Of a stretch of 33,262 nucleotides of DNA, positions 32,662 to 33,262 are shown piece by piece. The notes under the pieces are model-generated. The model did not search any database and had not been told where the DNA came from. It saw only the letters and a list, made by a program, of their open reading frames with translations. How positions within the stretch are numbered: the stretch's first letter is position 1; every line of letters starts with the position of its first letter. The position numbers and the translations under genes are program-made. The stretch is from Bacteroidales bacterium (GTDB taxonomy: Bacteria > Bacteroidota > Bacteroidia > Bacteroidales > UBA10428): the NCBI GenBank assembly GCA_030626465.1, contig DAOUOU010000003.1:1-33262 (forward strand). The letters are read 5' to 3'.

Positions 32662-33222
32662 ATGGTGCAAATGAAGGGTGAATATACCGATTCGGAACTC
32701 ATAAGACTTTTTCATGAGCCGGGGAAAAGTAACTATGCCTTTAACCTTATTGTGCTCAGGTACCAGGAACGATTGTACTGGCACATTCGAAAATTACTTA
32801 TTGACCACGAAGATACGGATGATGTATTGCAGGATACCTTCATTAAGGCCTGGAACGGATTGGATGGTTTCAGGGAGGATGCATCACTATATACCTGGTT
32901 GTACCGTATAGCTACAAATGAAGCTCTTAGTTTTTTAAGAAAGAGAAAGAAACGGTTTATATTGCCTTTGTTCGATAGTGAACATAAACTTGAAGAGAAA
33001 CTCGAAAGCGATGTATATTTCGATGGTGATACCATTCAAAAAAAATTGCAAAAAGCAATTCTCACCTTGCCGGAGAAGCAGAGGATTGTCTTTAATATGA
33101 GGTATTTTGATGAAATGAAATACGATGAAATATCGAAAATCCTTAATACAACTATAGGTTCTCTAAAAGCATCGTACCATCATGCAGTTAAAAAAATAGA
33201 AAATTTTCTATTGAGCGAATAA
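32662..33222 (+). CDS. ECF-family RNA polymerase sigma factor
   Basis: This 186-residue extracytoplasmic-function sigma factor carries region 2 (about 25-95, DTDDVLQDTFIKAWNGLDGF, then LYTWLYRIATNEALSFLRKR) and region 4 (about 130-184, LPEKQRIVFNMRYFDEMKYDEI, then TTIGSLKASYHHAVKKI with the helix-turn-helix recognition helix). It would direct RNA polymerase to a small regulon under an anti-sigma factor. In Bacteroidota such genes are often followed by a membrane anti-sigma gene, and a possible ATG lies at 33255 at the window edge. A second in-frame ATG at 32671 is possible; AACAGGA before 32662 supports the first. Confidence 0.93.
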   Translation: MVQMKGEYTDSELIRLFHEPGKSNYAFNLIVLRYQERLYWHIRKLLIDHEDTDDVLQDTFIKAWNGLDGFREDASLYTWLYRIATNEALSFLRKRKKRFILPLFDSEHKLEEKLESDVYFDGDTIQKKLQKAILTLPEKQRIVFNMRYFDEMKYDEISKILNTTIGSLKASYHHAVKKIENFLLSE

Positions 33223-33254
33223 ACCTTTTATAATTTTATTAGTCAAAGTAGAGA

Positions 33255-33262
33255 ATGAAAAA
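33255..33262 (+). CDS. Possible start of the next gene (cut by window edge)
   Basis: ATGAAAAA begins 33 nt after the sigma factor stop and runs off the window. The position, just after an ECF sigma gene on the same strand, fits an anti-sigma factor or zinc-finger gene, but only two codons are visible. Confidence 0.3.

Overview
The window looks like chromosomal DNA of a low-GC member of the Bacteroidota, probably class Bacteroidia. I infer this from the gene families: a Reg_prop/Y_Y_Y sensor, PorE-like TPR/PD40/OmpA envelope proteins, a Wza/Wzc pair whose tyrosine kinase ends in a Tyr-Gly tail, and an HSDR_N protein beside holA. It also fits that many starts lack a clear Shine-Dalgarno sequence and instead have TAnnTTTG boxes 16-29 nt upstream. 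No rRNA, tRNA, IS element, CRISPR array or prophage was seen.

Layout. 1-561: 3' part of enolase. 562-775: gap with small hairpins. 776-5771: two large signalling proteins that converge tail to tail, a periplasmic-propeller SpoIIE-type phosphatase (+) and a six-TM hybrid histidine kinase (-) whose ATPase motifs look degraded. 5956-8406: two unrecognised secreted proteins and a secreted TPR protein. 8464-11757: a GT2 glycosyltransferase fused to a degenerate polyprenyl-phosphate sugar-transferase module, then a 2-oxoacid dehydrogenase E2. 11877-20562: four tandem paralogues sharing an N-terminal TPR plus PD40 propeller but ending differently (helical repeats with a C-terminal membrane anchor; carboxypeptidase-regulatory-like plus OmpA; OmpA only; nothing). 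20579-21286: a tiny signal-peptide-like ORF and a GNAT acetyltransferase. 21423-26223: an export cassette (SPOR-like double-domain protein, Wza-like lipoprotein, Wzc-like tyrosine kinase) with no polymer-synthesis genes after it. 26229-28393: HSDR_N protein (-), holA and rhomboid protease (+). 28394-28702: gap with an 18-bp tandem repeat. 28703-33222: class IV aminotransferase, YqgE/AlgH (-), NhaC-type antiporter, histidine phosphatase, ECF sigma factor, and perhaps the first codons of one more gene.

The strongest candidate for an undescribed system is the four-paralogue array. One recognition core (TPR plus propeller) carries four different C-termini, which predicts members held by peptidoglycan, by the inner membrane, or left soluble in the periplasm. 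The first member has about five degenerate copies of a helical motif that I do not recognise. Other points worth checking are a perfect 15-bp inverted repeat inside the E2 linker that looks like a bidirectional terminator, the catalytically stripped sugar-transferase fusion, and the kinase without visible G boxes. All functional statements come from reading motifs by eye; no database search was run.
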